Source: Flavobacterium sp. 140616W15 | Lineage (GTDB): Bacteria; Bacteroidota; Bacteroidia; Flavobacteriales; Flavobacteriaceae | Assembly (NCBI RefSeq): GCF_003668995.1 | Contig: NZ_CP033068.1 | Span: 3,410,001 to 3,474,000 of the forward strand | Direction: 5' to 3' | DNA length: 64,000 nucleotides | In this document: positions 45,334 to 55,669 of the stretch, one piece after another | How the letters are laid out: the number at the start of each line of letters is the position of its first letter | How positions within the stretch are numbered: the stretch's first letter is position 1 | Translations under genes and position numbers: made by a program | The notes under the pieces: generated by a model | Databases searched by the model: none | Told to the model about the DNA's origin: nothing | Seen by the model: the letters and a program-made list of their open reading frames with translations, nothing else

Positions 45334-47715
45334 CTATTTTAAGAAATAATGAAATTTAATTGAAAAGGAGCGTCCTTGCTTTTGTAGCTTAAAATTATCA
45401 TAAGCCAAATCATTTGTTAGATTGTTGCACTCTAAAGAAATATTATACATTCCAGAATTCATAGAATAAGAAATAGATGCATTTTGGATATACTGATTAG
45501 GAATTATACTTTTCCCTTCTTTTGTACCATAGTTTTCCCATGTAAGGTAATACCAGTGTGTATATTGCAAATCCCAATTAAGCTGTAGATTATTTCCTTT
45601 TTTAATGAAGTCCGACTTTCTATATCCTAAATTGGCATTACCAAACATCCAAGGTCTATTAGGCAAGTCATCTTTGTATGTAGCTGATATTGTTCCAGAA
45701 TTTGATCCATTAGGATATTTCGTGTTGTCAAGCGTGCTTTGATAAGTAAAATTTATCCCAACGTTTATCTTATCCTGATAATTGTACTTAATATCGGCCT
45801 CAAGTCCTTTGATAAGAACATTTGATGTATTTTCAAATCTACTTATCTGACTATTCGATTGATAAACAACTGGGGAAATAAAGCCTTTCGCATTTCTTAA
45901 ATACCCTCCTGTTTCAATAAAAAAATGGTGGTTTTCCGCTGCATTCTTCCAATAACCACCCAAATTGTAATTGTCGCTATTCTCTGGTTTAAGATTAGGA
46001 TTAGCTACAACCGAGTACCCATTACCAAACACCTCATCTACTCTTTGCAAACGATATGCTTTTTCATAAGATGCTTTTATACCTATAGACGAAGTTATTT
46101 TATAGCGTGATGCAATTCCATATCCGGTGTAACCATTGTTATCTCTAACAGTTTCGCCCGCTCCAGTTCCAGAATTAGTAATAGCAAAAGGTTGTTCTAA
46201 CAACATACTATAATATTTTCCAAAAAACGTGTTGGTCAGTTTTTCTTCCAATAAATTCTGTTGATAGGATAGCCCTATAATATGCTTTGTAATTTTCCCA
46301 GGATTATAATCTTTGTCAGTAAGCAACTCATCATAAGTCTTGTTTTCGACTTTGTCCAGAGTATAGTTAAGACTTAACGAGTTATTATGGTCTATTTTGT
46401 AGCTAAGATTCGATCCGATAAAATATTTTGGACGTCGAATATTCCATTTAGTTGCAGGCCCTCCCATTTCGGAAGAAGTAGCTGCCACATAACTTCCATC
46501 CCAATAATATTTTCTAAGTGCGGTATCTGTAATAGTATATTGATCGTCTGAATAGGAAGAAAAAAAGCTTAAATCAAGATCTTTTGTAAACAAATTCTTT
46601 TTTAAATATCTTAGTGAGAATGAATAAGCATCTCCTCCTCTATGTACTTGACCGTATACTACGTCTTGGTTAGTTCCTGTTTGTATTCCTTTTTCTGTAG
46701 CTGAATAACTTCCTCCAATAAAAAACATATCAGCCCAAGATTTATCAACGAAACCTAGTTCTGCCTGCCCCATAGCAGACTTATATTGATCATTGAATCT
46801 TTTAAAATCACCAGTAACAAATCGAGAATTATCTTTATCAATCACTTCTATTACTTGCACATCTCGCATTGTGTAATCGTTATCCGAATAATTTAAAAAA
46901 CCAGAAGCTTTAAAAGTTAATCCTGATTTTTTGTCACGCATCTGTCCTGTTAATGAAGCACTATGCGTATTAAATGATCCTAAACTATATGACATATCAA
47001 AATAATTTGATATTTGATGATTCGTAATAATATTTACAGCACCGCCAAGAGCATCAGAACCTAAGTTCACTGGTACTACACCTTTATATACTTCAATTCT
47101 TTCAGATAAATTAACTGGTATATTGTTTAGCGACATTGAACTTCCCATAATATCCAAAGGTACACCATCTATAAAAAACTTTACGGCACTACCAGAAAGT
47201 CCATTGATAGAAAAATCAAAATCAGAACCCATACCTCCTTGTTCCCTAACTTTTACCCCAGTAGTTTTATTCAATATTTGACTCAAATTGGATGTAATGT
47301 TAGCCATTGACTTAGTATCGACCGCATTAACCTGAAAAGCAGATTCTTTTACTCTGGTTACTTTAGATATTCCTTTAACCTGAACTTCATCTAACGCAGC
47401 CATATCTTCTTCAATAGTAAGAGTTGGAACTGTTTGATTTACCTCTTTTAAATTAATCTTTACTTGCTTTGGTTTATATCCAACATAAGTAATAGATAAA
47501 ATATAGTTTCGTGGTTCTGCTATAATTTCATATTCCCCTTTCTCATTGGTTAATGTTGAATAAGCAGTATCTTTTAGTTCTACAGAAACACCTTCGATAG
47601 GTTGCCCGTTATTACCTAAAATGACTCCATTTAATTTTACTTTGTTATTTTGTGAGAAACCTTGAATCGAAGTTAAGAGTACCAGGATTAAGATAAATAT
47701 TCTATTTATTTTCAT
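45334..47715 (-). CDS. TonB-dependent receptor with carboxypeptidase-like domain (probable siderophore receptor)
   Basis: The 793-residue protein has a signal peptide ending GFSQN. A CarboxypepD_reg-like domain follows at residues 25-105 (GVILGNNGQPIEGVSVEL), then the TonB plug (VREQGGMGSDFDFSINGL) and a barrel ending in FSIKFHYFLK. It imports an iron chelate or other ligand across the outer membrane. It begins an operon with DUF4374 and PepSY genes. Upstream it has a full promoter and an overlapping Fur-like palindrome, so iron repression is likely. The ligand is not known. Confidence 0.94.
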   Translation of the reverse strand: MKINRIFILILVLLTSIQGFSQNNKVKLNGVILGNNGQPIEGVSVELKDTAYSTLTNEKGEYEIIAEPRNYILSITYVGYKPKQVKINLKEVNQTVPTLTIEEDMAALDEVQVKGISKVTRVKESAFQVNAVDTKSMANITSNLSQILNKTTGVKVREQGGMGSDFDFSINGLSGSAVKFFIDGVPLDIMGSSMSLNNIPVNLSERIEVYKGVVPVNLGSDALGGAVNIITNHQISNYFDMSYSLGSFNTHSASLTGQMRDKKSGLTFKASGFLNYSDNDYTMRDVQVIEVIDKDNSRFVTGDFKRFNDQYKSAMGQAELGFVDKSWADMFFIGGSYSATEKGIQTGTNQDVVYGQVHRGGDAYSFSLRYLKKNLFTKDLDLSFFSSYSDDQYTITDTALRKYYWDGSYVAATSSEMGGPATKWNIRRPKYFIGSNLSYKIDHNNSLSLNYTLDKVENKTYDELLTDKDYNPGKITKHIIGLSYQQNLLEEKLTNTFFGKYYSMLLEQPFAITNSGTGAGETVRDNNGYTGYGIASRYKITSSIGIKASYEKAYRLQRVDEVFGNGYSVVANPNLKPENSDNYNLGGYWKNAAENHHFFIETGGYLRNAKGFISPVVYQSNSQISRFENTSNVLIKGLEADIKYNYQDKINVGINFTYQSTLDNTKYPNGSNSGTISATYKDDLPNRPWMFGNANLGYRKSDFIKKGNNLQLNWDLQYTHWYYLTWENYGTKEGKSIIPNQYIQNASISYSMNSGMYNISLECNNLTNDLAYDNFKLQKQGRSFSIKFHYFLK

Positions 47716-47741
47716 TACTTAAAGTTGAAATTAATTTGGCA

Positions 47742-47772
47742 CAAAATTAACATCAATAAATACCATTTCCAA
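47742..47772 (-). promoter_or_regulatory. Promoter of the TonB receptor-DUF4374-PepSY operon
   Basis: On the minus strand TTG (47770-47772) is followed after 20 bases by TAATTTTG (47742-47749), close to the flavobacterial consensus. The leader would be about 20 bases. Confidence 0.7.
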
Positions 47773-47775
47773 GTT

Positions 47776-47794
47776 ATTTTTAATTATTCTAAAT
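47776..47794 (-). promoter_or_regulatory. Fur-like palindrome beside the -33 element
   Basis: ATTTTTAATTATTCTAAAT matches the palindrome ATTTAGAATTATTCTAAAT at all but two or three positions. It lies 3 bases upstream of the -33 TTG. A similar site precedes the other TonB receptor. Fur as the binding protein is inferred. Confidence 0.5.
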
Positions 47795-47949
47795 AAAAAT
47801 GATGATTCACTTTCAAGTAGCCAATTCAATAAAAAATTAATATATTTATTAGTGAATAATTAAGATTAACTTAATATTCGATTAAAATTTAACATCTTAA
47901 AAGTTAAAACTCAAAGCTTCAATTCGTCAAGAAATAAAAAAACATAAAA

Positions 47950-47985
47950 AAAGTAGCCCGTTTAACAAATTAAACGGGCTACTTT
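47950..47985 (-). terminator. Terminator of the PLP decarboxylase gene
   Basis: AAAGTAGCCCGTTTAA pairs perfectly with TTAAACGGGCTACTTT across CAAA and, on the minus strand, ends in a T tract. Confidence 0.9.
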
Positions 47986-48010
47986 CAAAAAATGCTATTG
48001 TATGTTTTAC

Positions 48011-49420
48011 TTATATTTTCAACTCAAGAATTGTATTTTTCATTTCTTCTACGATTATTTCAATATCCTTTTCACTTGTTCTCCAGTTCACAAATGAAGC
48101 ACGGATGCCTTTACGATTTTGATATACAGTAGGTGTCATAAATACTTTTCCTGTATCATTAAGACGACTCAAGAATGAATTTACCTTTTCCTGATTGTGT
48201 TCTCCCGATAAGGTAAAGCAAACATTATTTAGTCTTGTTGGAGCTAATAACTCAAAGTTTTCATTCCCTGTGATAAAGGCATCAAATTGCAAGGCAAGAT
48301 CAACACTGTTCTCGACTATATCCTGATATCCTTCTTTTCCGTAAGCTAATAAAGAAAACCAAACTGGTAAAGCTTTTAATCTTCTAGAATTTTCGGGTAA
48401 AAAATTTAAAAAACTAAAATTCTCTAATGGATCTCCTAAGTACGGTGCATTCGAATTTTGAAATGTTTCTATCTGTAATATCTTATGCTCTTCTTTTATC
48501 AAATAAAAAGCACTTTCATAAGGTACATTTAGCCATTTATGACAATCGATCGTAATACTATCGGCATTTTCCCATCCGTTTAATAAGTATTTGTATTTAG
48601 GAGAACAAGCTGCAAATCCTCCAAAAGCTGCGTCTATATGCCACCAAAATTTATACTTCTTCTTCAATTCATTTATGGTTACAAAATCATCAAAATCGGC
48701 AGTATTAACCGTTGCAGCACTTGAAATTAGAATAAATGGTTTCCCGTTTAGAGTTTTAATATATTTTTCTAAATCGGCTACATCTATTGCTTCTTTATTT
48801 CCTTCAATAGTTTTTATTTTTGTGAAATTCTGACTTCCTATTCCCAACATCGAGAGGCATTTAATAGAAGAAGAATGAGGGGTTGCAGAAAAAATTGTGA
48901 CTGGATCAGATATTCCATTTTTAGCAAAATCCTTTCCTAGTTGTTTTCCAAACCATTGTCTTGCCACTGCCAAAGAGGTAAAATTAGACATAGTTGCACC
49001 AGTCACAAATCCGCCTAAGAATGATTTTGGCAAATCAAGCAATTGCAATAATAAATTAATAGTCTCAATTTCTATTAAAGCCGAAACACCTCCTTGTGCT
49101 TTTACTGCTTGTGTATTTTGATCGTAAATTGTCGTTAACCAATCGCCAACTATCGAAGCTGGTGTACTCCCGCCTGTAACAAAACCTAAATATCTTGGCC
49201 CTGGCGATGCAATCATTAAGGGAGCTAATCGCTGATTAAATTCATCTAAGGCTACTAATGCACCTAAACCTGATTGATTTAGATTTCTATCGGTAGTTAT
49301 TGTATTTGAAGTTGAAGTTGGAATAGTATCTAGATTATTCAAAAATTCTATCCCTTGTTGTTTTACTTTTTCAAGTATATTTTCAATATCTTTTAAATCT
49401 TGTTGAAGTGTAGTGTTCAT
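48011..49420 (-). CDS. Pyridoxal phosphate-dependent group II decarboxylase
   Basis: The 469-residue protein has the group II decarboxylase layout. The PLP-stacking HIDAAFGGFAA is followed by the lysine motif TIDCHKWLNVPYESAFYLI (Lys about 292). The N-terminal GPRYLGFVTGGSTPASIVGDW resembles L-2,4-diaminobutyrate, glutamate and aromatic-amino-acid decarboxylases. The substrate is uncertain. It lies downstream of a dicarboxylate/amino-acid symporter on the same strand with a gap of about 158 bases, so a link to an amino acid is possible but not shown. Confidence 0.88.
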   Translation of the reverse strand: MNTTLQQDLKDIENILEKVKQQGIEFLNNLDTIPTSTSNTITTDRNLNQSGLGALVALDEFNQRLAPLMIASPGPRYLGFVTGGSTPASIVGDWLTTIYDQNTQAVKAQGGVSALIEIETINLLLQLLDLPKSFLGGFVTGATMSNFTSLAVARQWFGKQLGKDFAKNGISDPVTIFSATPHSSSIKCLSMLGIGSQNFTKIKTIEGNKEAIDVADLEKYIKTLNGKPFILISSAATVNTADFDDFVTINELKKKYKFWWHIDAAFGGFAACSPKYKYLLNGWENADSITIDCHKWLNVPYESAFYLIKEEHKILQIETFQNSNAPYLGDPLENFSFLNFLPENSRRLKALPVWFSLLAYGKEGYQDIVENSVDLALQFDAFITGNENFELLAPTRLNNVCFTLSGEHNQEKVNSFLSRLNDTGKVFMTPTVYQNRKGIRASFVNWRTSEKDIEIIVEEMKNTILELKI

Positions 49421-49578
49421 TTTAGATAGTATAGTTTAAAATAAAATTTGAAGTTTACAATTTGAAATTGTAATAAGAAAACGAACCATATAAGCGATGT
49501 AACTTCATTTAGGAAAAGTATTAAAACTTATATTTTCTTAAATGGCTTATAAGGTTTAAATAAATCGTGAATTAATTT

Positions 49579-50802
49579 CTACCATTTCGTTTTTTCTGAA
49601 AATCGGGAAACTATCATCGACGAAATCACATCACCGTTGGCATTTAGTAAAGTAGCAATTGGATCGACAAGTGTTCCCAATATCATTGCCACTGGCAAAG
49701 CTTCTGCCATTGGAAAGCCATAAACTGTTATCGCCAAAACTTCTCCAATATACCCTCCGTTTGGAATTCCTCCTTCTACGATTGATACTATTACAGTAAT
49801 TCCTAACGCCATCAGTATCGTACTTGGTTCTGTGAAGTCTTTTCCAAACATGGTGAACAATACGGTAATCTTTAAAATAGATGACATACTTGAACCGTCT
49901 TTATGCAATGGCGCCCCTAGCGGAATAACCACATTACGAACGTGAGCAGGAATTCCCATTTTTTCAGCTGCTTTAAGATTGGCTGGAATTGTTGCAATAC
50001 TACTACAGGTTCCGATAGCTGTAAGTGCTGGGGTTATATTATTTGTCCAAAACACTACAAAAGCTCTTTTCCCTCCTGCTACCAAAGCATAAAAACTAAA
50101 GAAAACAAAGAAATAGAACACACAAGCTCCATAATAAATCCCCAATGGTTTGGCATAAACCCCAAATAACTGGGGTCCATAAAAACTAACCTGATAGGCA
50201 AAATAAGCTCCTAAACCAATTGGAGCCATTTTCATAATAATGTTCAACAACTGTTTCATCACTTCGTTTCCTGAATCTAGGAAACTCTTAAAACTTTCTC
50301 CTTTTTCTCCCGATTGCAAAGTTGCAAATCCAATTAAAAATGAAAAAATAATAAGTGCCAACATGCTTTTTCGTGACAATAATTCGAAGAAATCATTTGT
50401 TGTAACTAATTGTGCAATTTGATCTCCAACTGTTCCTGTTGCAATATTTTCAAGTGGAACTTTAGAAACTATAATGTTCTGATGAATTGGAAAAAGATAA
50501 ACTGCTATAATCATAACTATAGCCGAAAGAAGAAGTGTTACCAGAAAAACGGCTACCATCACCACGAATAACCTACCTAGCTTTTCTGTTTGTTCTAAAT
50601 TAGCAATAGAAGAGGTTATTGTAAAAAAGATTAGCGGAATAATTGCTGTAAAAAGTAAATTCAAGAAAATATCTCCTATCGGTTTTATAATCTCTATGTC
50701 TTTACCAAAGACTAATCCTAAAATACTGCCTGCAATAATGCCGCCTAGGAGTAAAAGAATACTACTGTAATTTTTTATAAAATTGATTTTTTTAGTCTCC
50801 AT
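49579..50802 (-). CDS. Dicarboxylate/amino acid:cation symporter (DAACS family)
   Basis: I start it at METKKINFIKNY (50802); TTG (50832) and ATG (50814) alternatives lie just upstream. The 407-residue protein has about eight helices plus the two re-entrant hairpins of GltPh-type carriers. Family motifs are FTITSSIANLEQ, a serine-rich hairpin with SIATIPANL, PLGAPLHKDGSSMSS and the NG[D/N] region LLNANGDVISS. It couples Na+ or H+ to import of glutamate, aspartate or C4-dicarboxylates. Substrate choice cannot be read. Confidence 0.92.
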   Translation of the reverse strand: METKKINFIKNYSSILLLLGGIIAGSILGLVFGKDIEIIKPIGDIFLNLLFTAIIPLIFFTITSSIANLEQTEKLGRLFVVMVAVFLVTLLLSAIVMIIAVYLFPIHQNIIVSKVPLENIATGTVGDQIAQLVTTNDFFELLSRKSMLALIIFSFLIGFATLQSGEKGESFKSFLDSGNEVMKQLLNIIMKMAPIGLGAYFAYQVSFYGPQLFGVYAKPLGIYYGACVFYFFVFFSFYALVAGGKRAFVVFWTNNITPALTAIGTCSSIATIPANLKAAEKMGIPAHVRNVVIPLGAPLHKDGSSMSSILKITVLFTMFGKDFTEPSTILMALGITVIVSIVEGGIPNGGYIGEVLAITVYGFPMAEALPVAMILGTLVDPIATLLNANGDVISSMIVSRFSEKTKW

Positions 50803-50877
50803 AATTAAAAGCATTAGTGTTTTAAAAATCAATTAAATTACGTTAAAAAGAATTCAAAATTAATATTGCCTCATCTT

Positions 50878-51531
50878 TTATTTCCCCAGAACAATTGTAG
50901 CAAACTCTCTATCAACGAGTTCTCCTGTTTTGCTTTTTATTTTTTCAGTTTGATTTTCTATCTTGATAACCTTAAAAAGGGTCTGACTAATCAGTTTTTC
51001 GACTTTTTCGGTGTTATAAAGTTCGAATTCAAACTCAGTGAACGGAAGTTTTTTCATAAAACTTTCTTGTGCAAATGTTAGGCTAAATATTCCTTTTTTA
51101 TCCAACACTCTGTATATTTCCAAAAGAAACGCTACAGGTTCTTTCCAGAAATATAACGTATTCACTGTAAATATTTTATTGAAATGTGTATCAGGAAACG
51201 GAATCACATTTCCTTCATAAAGTGAAAAGAAAGCTTGTTTTTGAGAAACATAATTTCTATTGATCTGGCGTGCTTCCTGGAACATGAGTTCTGACATTTC
51301 GAGTCCGTAGTACTTTAAATGAGTACTTTGTTCCATTAAATACTCAAGATGAGCTGCGTTACCATGACCTAATTCTAGTATTATATCCCCTTGTGAAATA
51401 TGCAGATTTTGAATTGAACTTAGCGTCATATTGATGTTTGTTTCATGCATCATATTTGCCATTTCAATTCCTTTTTCTCCTTCAGGTTTTTTTAATTGAG
51501 ATGCGATCGATTGTAATTCTTCTTTTTTCAT
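50878..51531 (-). CDS. Class I SAM-dependent methyltransferase
   Basis: The 217-residue protein has a Rossmann fold. Motif I is ILELGHGNAAHLEYL (residues 49-63), and acidic motif II is in YYGLEMSELMFQEA. A later motif is FTVNTLYFWKEPVAFLLEI, with LDKKGIFSLTFAQE (motif V/VI region). The family methylates small molecules or lipids; no substrate is apparent. It lies between metF and the symporter on the same strand, separated from metF by an intergenic inverted repeat, and is probably not part of the methionine transcript. Confidence 0.88.
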   Translation of the reverse strand: MKKEELQSIASQLKKPEGEKGIEMANMMHETNINMTLSSIQNLHISQGDIILELGHGNAAHLEYLMEQSTHLKYYGLEMSELMFQEARQINRNYVSQKQAFFSLYEGNVIPFPDTHFNKIFTVNTLYFWKEPVAFLLEIYRVLDKKGIFSLTFAQESFMKKLPFTEFEFELYNTEKVEKLISQTLFKVIKIENQTEKIKSKTGELVDREFATIVLGK

Positions 51532-51614
51532 AACTAACAGAAATTATTTCAATTTAAAAAAACCTACTATTTTAGCTGGGATAAGAGTGGCATCCTTTTA
51601 TTACTTTCACAAAA

Positions 51615-51705
51615 TTGTCATTCTGTGAAACGAAGAATCTTCACAAGTTAATCCCCAAACTATGTCGAGCTACTCGCTGAGATTCTTCCTCTGTCGGAAT
51701 GACAA
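51615..51705. repeat. Inverted repeat, GTCATTC/GAATGAC type
   Basis: TTGTCATTC at the left end pairs with GAATGACAA at the right end. Inside, GAAGAATC (51632-51639) pairs with GATTCTTC (51681-51688). This dispersed intergenic element type is familiar from Flavobacterium genomes. It fills most of the gap between metF and the methyltransferase gene. Confidence 0.75.
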
Positions 51706-51739
51706 GATTGGAATAAAATGCACTTTTCAAAAAGTAAAG

Positions 51740-52696
51740 TTAGAAAACTTTACTTGCTATTTGACGAATATTTTCAGATTTCCCCATAGAATAATAATGC
51801 AAAACTGGAACACCAGCAGCTTTTAGTTCTAATGATTGCTGAATCGCCCATTCGATCCCGACTTGGCGTATCTCTGCATTGTTTTTACATTTATCTACTT
51901 CGTGAATTAAATCTTCGGGTAAATCGATACGGAAAATTTGAGGCAAAACCTGTAAATGTCTTTGAACAGCTATTGGCTTAATTCCCGGAATGATAGGAAT
52001 TGTAATTCCCATTTCTCTAGCTTTCTCAACAAAATTAAAATACTTAGAATTATCAAAGAACATCTGAGTTACAACATAATCTGCTCCAGCATCTACTTTT
52101 TCTTTCAGTCTTTTTAAGTCAGATTGTAATGATGGTGATTCCAAATGTTTCTCTGGATAACCAGCAACACCAATACAAAAATCAGCTTTGTTATCAACGT
52201 CCATTACCTCATGAAGGTATTTCCCTTGATTCAACAAACTGATTTGCTTCACTAAATCTACAGCATAATCGTTTCCTCCCGCTTTTGGAATAAAATATTG
52301 TTCATCTTTCATGGCATCTCCACGCAAAGCCATAACATTATCGATTCCTAAATAGTTACAATCTACCAAAAGATACTCCGTTTCTTCTTTGGTAAATCCT
52401 CCACAAAGAACATGTGGAACGGTATCTACATTGTATTTATGTTTTATAGAAGCACAAATCCCTAACGTACCTGGACGCATTCTCGTTAGTTTCTTATCTA
52501 AAAGTCCGTTTCCTTTATCAATATAAATATACTCTTCTCGAGAAGTTGTTACATCAATAAATGGAGGATTAAATTCCATCAATGGATCAATATTATCGTA
52601 TAATTCCTGAATACTTTTTCCTTTTTGAGGCGGGATAATTTCGAATGAGAATAATGTATTCCCTTTTGCCTTTTCTATATGTTTGGTTACTTTCAT
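51740..52696 (-). CDS. metF: Methylenetetrahydrofolate reductase
   Basis: The 318-residue protein starts at the ATG of MKVTKHIEKAKGNTLFSFE; a TTG 18 bases earlier is less likely. It has FEIIPPQKG (the catalytic Glu region), GGFTKEETEYLL, the flavin-binding DYVVTQMFFDN and PIIPGIKPI of MetF. The enzyme makes 5-methyltetrahydrofolate, the methyl donor used by both MetH (genes just upstream) and MetE. It lies 82 bases downstream of metH2, and a 41-base hairpin sits in between. Confidence 0.96.
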   Translation of the reverse strand: MKVTKHIEKAKGNTLFSFEIIPPQKGKSIQELYDNIDPLMEFNPPFIDVTTSREEYIYIDKGNGLLDKKLTRMRPGTLGICASIKHKYNVDTVPHVLCGGFTKEETEYLLVDCNYLGIDNVMALRGDAMKDEQYFIPKAGGNDYAVDLVKQISLLNQGKYLHEVMDVDNKADFCIGVAGYPEKHLESPSLQSDLKRLKEKVDAGADYVVTQMFFDNSKYFNFVEKAREMGITIPIIPGIKPIAVQRHLQVLPQIFRIDLPEDLIHEVDKCKNNAEIRQVGIEWAIQQSLELKAAGVPVLHYYSMGKSENIRQIASKVF

Positions 52697-52722
52697 TTTG
52701 ATTTCTTGTTTCAAGTTTTTTT

Positions 52723-52763
52723 AGTTTCAGGTATAAGTTTAATGCAACTTGAAACCTGAAACT
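52723..52763. repeat. Hairpin between metH2 and metF
   Basis: AGTTTCAGGT pairs with ACCTGAAACT and, further in, AAGTT with AACTT around TAATGC. It has no T tract in the minus-strand direction, so it is not a terminator for metH2. It may stabilise or process the mRNA, or be one of the TTTCAAGTTTCAGG-type spacer repeats. Confidence 0.65.
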
Positions 52764-52778
52764 TGGAACCTTTTCTTT

Positions 52779-55454
52779 TTAGTCTGCTATATTAGGATTT
52801 AGCCATTTCATGGCTTTATCAGTTGAAATACTTCGGCGTTTGGCATAATCTACAACTTGGTCTTCTTTTATTTTTCCTAGTCCAAAATATTTACTTTTTG
52901 GATTTCCGAAATAATATCCTGATACCGATGATGCAGGCCACATTGCCATACTTTCGGTCAAGGTTACTCCTATTTCTTCTTCTACATTTAAGAGTTTCCA
53001 GATTGTAGGTTTCTCTAAGTGATCTGGACAAGCAGGATATCCTGGCGCAGGACGAATCCCTTTATAATTTTCTTCGATTAAATCTTCAGTTGACAAGGAT
53101 TCTTCGGCATCGTAGCCCCAGAAATCTTTACGAACTTCTTCATGTAAATATTCGGCGAAAGCCTCAGCAAAACGATCGGCTAATGCTTTTACCATAATCG
53201 AGTTGTAATCGTCTAAATCTTTTTCGAATTCAGCTGCCCATTCGTCAACACCAAAACCTGTTGTTACACAAAACGCTCCAATATAATCTGTAATTCCGCT
53301 ATCTTTTGGCAAAATAAAATCAGACAATGCTATATTTGGTGCTCCTTTTGTTTTTTGTGATTGCTGACGAAGTGTTAAAAATTTCTCCAACACTTTTCCG
53401 TTTTCATCACGCAATTCGATATCATCATCATCTACCTGATTAGCAGGAAAAATTCCATAGATACCTTTAGCGGTCAGTTTTTTCTCTGCCAAAATTACTT
53501 TCAACATTTCCTGAGCATCTGCAAAAACAGAAGTGGCTTCTTTACCCACAACCTCATCGGTTAAGATTGCTGGATATTTACCGAACAATTCCCATGTTCT
53601 AAAAAATGGTGTCCAGTCGATATACGGAACCAGAACATCTAACTCTACTTCGATTACTTTTGCTCCAACAAATTTTGGTTTGATTGGCGTATATTCAGCC
53701 CAATCCAATTGTAATTTGTTTTTACGTGCTTGCTCTATCGTCAGGAAGTTTTTATCTCTTGAACGATTTAAAAACGTTTCTCTAAACGCATCATAATCAG
53801 CACGAATATCACTAGCATATATTTTACGGTTATGATCTAACAAATTTCCTGCAACTGTTACGGCTCTCGAAGCATCGTTTACGTGAATTACAGTTTCTCT
53901 ATATTGCGGTGCAATTTTCACGGCTGTATGCGCACGCGAAGTCGTTGCTCCACCAATCATAATCGGTATTTTAATTCCTTGTTTGTCTAACTCTTTTGCT
54001 AAATACACCATTTCGTCAAGCGAAGGGGTTATTAATCCGCTTAAACCAATAATATCAACATTATGTTCTATAGCAGCAGCTATAATTTTTTCTGGAGGCA
54101 CCATAACACCAAGATCTACAATCTCATAATTGTTACAAGCCAATACTACCGAAACAATATTTTTACCAATATCGTGAACGTCACCTTTTACAGTTGCCAT
54201 CAAAATTTTTCCATTCCCTTGCTTGTCGCCGGCCTGTTTACTGGCTTCAATGTAGGGTAACAAATACGCAACGGCTTTTTTCATTACACGTGCCGATTTT
54301 ACTACCTGAGGCAAGAACATTTTTCCACTTCCAAATAAATCCCCTACGACATTCATTCCTGTCATTAAGTTAATTTCAATAACTTCAATAGGTTTTACCG
54401 CCGCTTGGCGAGCTTCTTCAACATCTATTTCTATAAAGACATCAATCCCTTTTACTAATGAATGGGTAATACGCTCTTGAACCGTTCCTAACCGCCATTC
54501 CTGAATTGTCTTTTCATCTGATTTAACTTCGCCTTTTACATTCTCGGCAAAATCTAATAAACGCTCTGTAGCATCATCACGTCTGTTCAGGATTACATCT
54601 TCAACGTGTTCTAATAAATCTTTAGGGATATCATCATAAATCGAAAGCATCTCCGGATTTACAATTCCCATTGTCATTCCGTTCTTGATTGCGTGGTATA
54701 AAAACACCGAGTGCATCGCTTCACGAACGGTATCGTTTCCTCTAAAAGAGAACGAAACATTACTTACTCCACCACTAATATGTGCATGTGGCAAGTTATC
54801 ACGAACCCATTTTGTCCCTCTAAAAAAGTCCAACGCATTTAAGCGGTGCTCTTCCATTCCAGTTGCAACTGGGAAAATATTTAAATCGAAAATAATATCC
54901 TGTGGAGGAAAACCAACTTTGTTAACCAAAATATCATACGAACGCTGACAAATTTCGACTCTTCGATCAAAATTATCTGCCTGACCTACTTCGTCAAACG
55001 CCATGATAATAGCCGCCGCACCGTATCGTTTAATTAATTTGGCATGGTGAATAAAGGCTTCTTCGCCTTCTTTCAAAGAGATTGAGTTTACAACACTTTT
55101 TCCTTGTACTACTTTTAGACCTGCTTCGATGATTTCCCATTTCGAACTGTCAATCATAATTGGCACTCTCGAAATATCGGGTTCAGATGCTATTAAATTC
55201 AGGAATTTTGTCATTGCCTGAACTCCATCAAGCATCCCTTCATCCATATTGATATCGATGATTTGTGCTCCTCCTTCTACTTGTTGTCTTGCAATATCAA
55301 GTGCTTCGTCATACTTCTCTTCCTTGATTAAGCGAAGGAATTTTCTTGAACCCGTAACATTGGTACGTTCACCTATGTTTACAAAAACACTTGTTGGCGT
55401 AATAATTAATGGTTCTAATCCTGCTAATACAAGGTCTCTTCTATTTTCTGCCAT
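52779..55454 (-). CDS. metH: Methionine synthase, folate-, cobalamin-binding and activation domains (MetH C-terminal part)
   Basis: The 891-residue protein starts with the pterin-binding domain ([18 protein letters not shown]). The cap and cobalamin-binding domains follow, with DVHDIG (DxHxxG, His ligand at about residue 425). The SAM-binding reactivation domain is near the C-terminus ([19 protein letters not shown], then [17 protein letters not shown]). It lacks the homocysteine-binding domain, which is encoded separately at 56585-57586. Together they make cobalamin-dependent methionine synthase. It is transcribed with metF under the upstream SAM riboswitch, although an unrelated lipoprotein gene intervenes. 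Confidence 0.96.
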   Translation of the reverse strand: MAENRRDLVLAGLEPLIITPTSVFVNIGERTNVTGSRKFLRLIKEEKYDEALDIARQQVEGGAQIIDINMDEGMLDGVQAMTKFLNLIASEPDISRVPIMIDSSKWEIIEAGLKVVQGKSVVNSISLKEGEEAFIHHAKLIKRYGAAAIIMAFDEVGQADNFDRRVEICQRSYDILVNKVGFPPQDIIFDLNIFPVATGMEEHRLNALDFFRGTKWVRDNLPHAHISGGVSNVSFSFRGNDTVREAMHSVFLYHAIKNGMTMGIVNPEMLSIYDDIPKDLLEHVEDVILNRRDDATERLLDFAENVKGEVKSDEKTIQEWRLGTVQERITHSLVKGIDVFIEIDVEEARQAAVKPIEVIEINLMTGMNVVGDLFGSGKMFLPQVVKSARVMKKAVAYLLPYIEASKQAGDKQGNGKILMATVKGDVHDIGKNIVSVVLACNNYEIVDLGVMVPPEKIIAAAIEHNVDIIGLSGLITPSLDEMVYLAKELDKQGIKIPIMIGGATTSRAHTAVKIAPQYRETVIHVNDASRAVTVAGNLLDHNRKIYASDIRADYDAFRETFLNRSRDKNFLTIEQARKNKLQLDWAEYTPIKPKFVGAKVIEVELDVLVPYIDWTPFFRTWELFGKYPAILTDEVVGKEATSVFADAQEMLKVILAEKKLTAKGIYGIFPANQVDDDDIELRDENGKVLEKFLTLRQQSQKTKGAPNIALSDFILPKDSGITDYIGAFCVTTGFGVDEWAAEFEKDLDDYNSIMVKALADRFAEAFAEYLHEEVRKDFWGYDAEESLSTEDLIEENYKGIRPAPGYPACPDHLEKPTIWKLLNVEEEIGVTLTESMAMWPASSVSGYYFGNPKSKYFGLGKIKEDQVVDYAKRRSISTDKAMKWLNPNIAD

Positions 55455-55669
55455 TTTCTTTTTTAATTTTCAACGGAATAAATTCCGTAGCTACAAATAT
55501 GTCGTTCCTCTGGAACTCTTTAAAGAGCCTTTAGCTCGATTATTTTTATTCTATTTTAATCTTCAATGCTTTGACCCCTAGTAAGTTTAATTCTCTTTAA
55601 TTATACTTTATAAAAAACATAATTTATTTTATCAACTTTAATAGATTCAGATTGAAAACCTTATTATTA

